Assembly (NCBI GenBank): GCA_019117325.1
Contig: DWZY01000201.1
Span: 1 to 8,077, forward strand
Direction of reading: 5' to 3'
DNA length: 8,077 bases
Origin: Candidatus Brevibacterium intestinigallinarum
GTDB lineage: Bacteria > Actinomycetota > Actinomycetes > Actinomycetales > Brevibacteriaceae
Below the pieces are notes generated by a model. That model was not told the origin of the DNA, made no database searches, and worked only from the letters and a program-made list of their open reading frames with translations. Below, piece by piece: positions 6,344 to 8,077 of this stretch. Each line of letters begins with the position of its first letter. The first letter of the stretch is position 1. A program made the position numbers and the translations under genes.

Positions 6344-6361
6344 CTGATCCTACAGGATCAG
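6344..6361 (-). terminator. Perfect inverted repeat: terminator of the MazF-like gene, or rpsT promoter box
   Basis: CTGATCCT and AGGATCAG are perfect 8-bp arms around AC on the + strand, starting 7 nt past the MazF-like stop. Read on the minus strand the stem is followed by TCTTTGTG, a modest T-rich tail in otherwise GC-rich DNA, which suits an intrinsic terminator. The same element also contains TAGGAT (6347-6352, minus strand), the only TANNNT box in the gap before rpsT, so it could instead or also be the rpsT -10, giving a leader of about 145 nt. Confidence 0.6.
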
Positions 6362-6367
6362 CGGCCC

Positions 6368-7060
6368 TCACTCCACCTCGATCGCCTTGACGATGCGGGA
6401 GAAGCGGTCCATCGGCATGATGGCCCCCTCGCGCCGCACGGCGGTGGGCTCGATCCGGATGACGCGGTCCAGGCGGATCTCCGACGGCCGGCCCTGCGAG
6501 TCCCAGTCTCCGGTGCCCACATTGATGTACGCCGTGCCGTGCTCGTCCGCGCGCACGTCGCCCACGCCGCCGGGGACGTTGTCCTTGCTCGTGAGCATGA
6601 GGGCCAGCAGCCAGCGGCCGTCCCTGCCGATGACGAGGACGGGGCGGTCCTTGCCCTGCGTGTGGTCCTCCTCGTACGGCACCCAGGCCCAGACGATCTC
6701 ACCGGGATCCGCGTCCCCATCCAGATCGGGCGTGTAGACGGGCCGGATGGGTCCACGGTAGTCGCCGGGATAGCCGCCGTCGGGTCGCTTGGGGAAGCGC
6801 TGCGTCGGCTTCTGCCGCGACGCGCTGCGGGACCGGTCGAACTCCTCGCGCGGTGCTGGCTTGGGCGCCTGCGCGGGAGCCTTCCCCTGCGAGCGCCGTG
6901 ATCCATCGGGCTTCGCCGGGCCGGGTGAGGGGCTCTGCTCGCGCAGGAGCGAGTCGACGACGGTCAGTGCGGTCGTGTCCTTGCCGGACCGGCGCAGCTG
7001 GGTGATGCCCTGCCGCACCCCGGTTCGGACGGCCTTGCGGGCGAGACGCTTCCAATCCAT
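6368..7060 (-). CDS. PemK/MazF-like protein with long basic N-terminal extension
   Basis: This 230-residue protein is about twice the size of a standard MazF toxin. The fold-bearing part is residues 119-230: GEIVWAWVPYEED (120-132), QGKDRPVLVIG (135-145, with the Arg139-Pro140 that matches the conserved active-site Arg-Pro of MazF), LLALMLTSKD (151-160, the Thr/Ser position), LDRVIRIEP (197-205) and the C-terminal MDRFSRIVKAI. Residues 1-28 are rich in Lys/Arg and could form an amphipathic helix. Residues 42-118 are low-complexity, rich in Pro, Ser, Arg and Lys. MazF/PemK toxins cleave mRNA at short sequences, but no antitoxin gene adjoins this one, so a housekeeping RNA-binding or processing role is possible. 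The gene begins 10 bp after the EEP stop, in the same direction. It has GGAG just 1 nt before the ATG, too close for a usual ribosome binding site, and a TAGGCT box 7 nt before the ATG. Confidence 0.8.
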   Translation of the reverse strand: MDWKRLARKAVRTGVRQGITQLRRSGKDTTALTVVDSLLREQSPSPGPAKPDGSRRSQGKAPAQAPKPAPREEFDRSRSASRQKPTQRFPKRPDGGYPGDYRGPIRPVYTPDLDGDADPGEIVWAWVPYEEDHTQGKDRPVLVIGRDGRWLLALMLTSKDNVPGGVGDVRADEHGTAYINVGTGDWDSQGRPSEIRLDRVIRIEPTAVRREGAIMPMDRFSRIVKAIEVE

Positions 7061-7067
7061 GCTCCGA

Positions 7068-7073
7068 AGCCTA
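7068..7073 (-). promoter_or_regulatory. Candidate -10 box (TAGGCT) for a leaderless MazF-like transcript
   Basis: On the minus strand TAGGCT fits TANNNT and ends 7 nt before the ATG at 7060. Its TAG is the stop codon of the EEP gene. The arrangement copies that at holA. No clear -35 element is seen. Confidence 0.4.
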
Positions 7074-7898
7074 CTCGGACCTCAGGGCGTCCCGGGCCCA
7101 CGCGAGGCGAGCCTGGACCGGGTAGTGGTCGCTGGGGAACACGCCTCCCGGCTCGCTGGTGTTGGGGGCGACGGCCAGCGGGCGCAGCCCCGGCGAGTGG
7201 AGGATCCAGTCGATGCGGCGTCCCCCGCGCTTGACCCCCCGGTAGAAGTGGAAGGTGTCGACATCCGCGTCCGTGACGTCGGCCTCGGACGCGTCGACGG
7301 CGTCGGAGACCAGGCCGTCGGCCACGAGCAGGCGGTGGAGGTCGTGGTGCTGGTCGACGTTGAAATCGCCGGTGATGATCACCTGTGCTCCGTCGTCCAG
7401 CCCCTCCGCCGCCAGCGCGCGCAGCATCCGGGCCGCGTGCGGGCGCGCCTTCTCCGACCGGTGGTCGACGTGGACGTTGATGAACCGCAGTGCGTGCCCG
7501 CCCACGCGATCGCGCAGGTCCACCGTCGTGATCGTGCGCGGGTGTGATGACCCCCACGAGCGCGACCCGGGGACATCGGGAGTCTCGGAGATCCAGCGGA
7601 CGTCGACGGCCCGGGCGTCGAGGCGCTGCGCGTCGAAGATGACCGCGGTGAACTCGCCGGCATTCCCGCCCGCACGCCCCTCGCCGGTCCACGCGTAGCG
7701 AGCCGGCAGCGCGTCGACGAGGGCGTCGAGCTGCTCGATCGTGCCCTCCTGCGTGCCGATGACGTGCGGTGCCTCCTCCGTGAGGAGCTCGATCCACGCG
7801 GGCAGCCGCTGGGCCCACGGGTGCCGGTCGCGAGCGGGGTAGCGGAGGTTCGCGGTCATGACGGACAGCGCGCGTCCGCGCGGCGGGAGCAGGGCCAT
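7071..7898 (-). CDS. Endonuclease/exonuclease/phosphatase (EEP) superfamily protein
   Basis: The protein has 275 residues, and the complete catalytic set of the EEP fold is visible: VMTANLRY (Asn17), IGTQEGT (Glu51, metal ligand), INVHVDHRSEKAR (His143), ITGDFN (177-180 region, Asp178 and Asn180), RIDWIL (Asp230) and FPSDHYPV (Asp257-His258). Members of the superfamily cleave phosphodiester or phosphomonoester bonds with Mg2+, on DNA, RNA, lipids or inositol phosphates. The motifs show an active hydrolase but not the substrate. No signal peptide is seen, so it should be cytoplasmic. The ATG at 7898 was chosen because TACGCT ends 6 nt before it; an internal ATG (residue 14) is directly before the first motif and is possible but would trim the first strand. 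It is divergent from lepA and 10 bp upstream of the MazF-like gene. Confidence 0.88.
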   Translation of the reverse strand: MALLPPRGRALSVMTANLRYPARDRHPWAQRLPAWIELLTEEAPHVIGTQEGTIEQLDALVDALPARYAWTGEGRAGGNAGEFTAVIFDAQRLDARAVDVRWISETPDVPGSRSWGSSHPRTITTVDLRDRVGGHALRFINVHVDHRSEKARPHAARMLRALAAEGLDDGAQVIITGDFNVDQHHDLHRLLVADGLVSDAVDASEADVTDADVDTFHFYRGVKRGGRRIDWILHSPGLRPLAVAPNTSEPGGVFPSDHYPVQARLAWARDALRSE

Positions 7899-7904
7899 GG
7901 CAGA

Positions 7905-7910
7905 AGCGTA
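7905..7910 (-). promoter_or_regulatory. Candidate -10 box (TACGCT) for a leaderless EEP transcript
   Basis: On the minus strand TACGCT fits TANNNT and is separated from the ATG at 7898 by exactly 6 nt (TCTGCC), with no ribosome binding site between. This is the classic arrangement of leaderless genes in actinobacteria. A -35 element is not recognisable. Confidence 0.55.
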
Positions 7911-7943
7911 GCGCCGCGTTTCGCCCGCCGGAGCGGATCATGG

Positions 7944-7949
7944 GACAAT
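7944..7949 (+). promoter_or_regulatory. Candidate -10 box (GACAAT) for lepA
   Basis: GACAAT is the most AT-rich hexamer in the 88-bp divergent gap (7899-7986) and would give a leader of about 30 nt. GAGAGGA (7967-7973) lies 13 nt before the lepA ATG and could serve as a distant ribosome binding site; GGGA at 7978-7981 is a closer, weaker one. The -35 region is poor (TTCGCC-like at about 7920). Confidence 0.4.
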
Positions 7950-7986
7950 GCACCTCTGGGACTGATGAGAGGACTTCGGGAACCAC

Positions 7987-8077
7987 ATGGCACCTCAGGT
8001 GAGCGCTGACGCGCGGAAGCGGATCGACGTCGCGGCGACCGCACCGGAATTGATCCGGAACTTCTGCATCATCGCCC
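7987..8077 (+). CDS. lepA: Elongation factor 4 (LepA), N-terminal 30 codons; 3' end outside window
   Basis: The frame from ATG 7987 gives 30 residues and remains open at the window edge. It ends in ELIRNFCIIA, the start of the GTPase domain of LepA just before its P-loop (AHIDHGKST in the family). The roughly 20 preceding residues are an actinobacterial-type N-terminal extension. LepA is a translational GTPase resembling EF-G that acts on stalled or misassembled ribosomes and has been linked to 30S biogenesis. Its closeness to rpsT, an early 30S assembly protein, is common in actinobacteria. Identification rests on a short but highly characteristic sequence. Confidence 0.93.
   Translation, partial: MAPQVSADARKRIDVAATAPELIRNFCIIA

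Noticed and set aside
6368..7898. A classic type II toxin-antitoxin locus
   Set aside because: The partner gene encodes an EEP hydrolase, not a small DNA-binding antitoxin, and no small gene fits in the 10-bp gap or just upstream.
6964..7986. A 340-codon open frame on the minus strand over the EEP gene
   Set aside because: It is a frame shadow; the EEP motifs are all in the other frame, and this one has only Arg/Ala/Pro-rich sequence.

Overview
The window is a GC-rich chromosomal segment (third codon positions are almost all G or C, and GTG and TTG starts are frequent). The gene order comEA-comEC-holA, then convergent rpsT, then divergent lepA, together with the protein sequences, points to an Actinomycetota chromosome, probably Micrococcales. 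The sequence does not fix the genus. I see no mobile element, CRISPR array, tRNA or rRNA, and nearly all of the DNA is coding.

Positions 1-1457 (+): the end of a UDP-glucose/GDP-mannose dehydrogenase gene overlaps a DegV-family lipid-binding protein gene by 4 bp. A 143-bp gap with a small hairpin follows. Positions 1601-5808 (+): comEA (DNA receptor, SLBB plus helix-hairpin-helix) overlaps comEC (DNA-uptake channel with a metallo-beta-lactamase domain) by 4 bp. After 9 bp comes holA, the delta subunit of the DNA polymerase III clamp loader. A long, nearly symmetrical hairpin (5865-5898) separates holA from the convergent rpsT.

Positions 5928-7898 (-): read in their own direction, the genes are an endonuclease/exonuclease/phosphatase (EEP) superfamily protein, a PemK/MazF-like protein 10 bp downstream, then after 173 bp rpsT (30S protein S20), which starts with TTG. 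Positions 7987-8077 (+): the first 30 codons of lepA (elongation factor 4), divergent from the EEP gene across 88 bp.

The most interesting pattern is regulatory. Three starts (holA, the PemK/MazF-like gene and the EEP gene) each have a TANNNT box ending 6 or 7 nt before the start codon, the spacing expected of leaderless actinobacterial promoters. In two of them the TA of the box belongs to the TAG stop codon of the upstream gene. Also notable are the MazF-like protein with a long basic tail and no antitoxin, the TTG start of rpsT with a long leader, and the unusual N-termini of ComEA (very acidic) and ComEC (very arginine-rich). I found no clear previously undescribed multi-gene system. The EEP/MazF-like pair beside translation genes is the nearest candidate.
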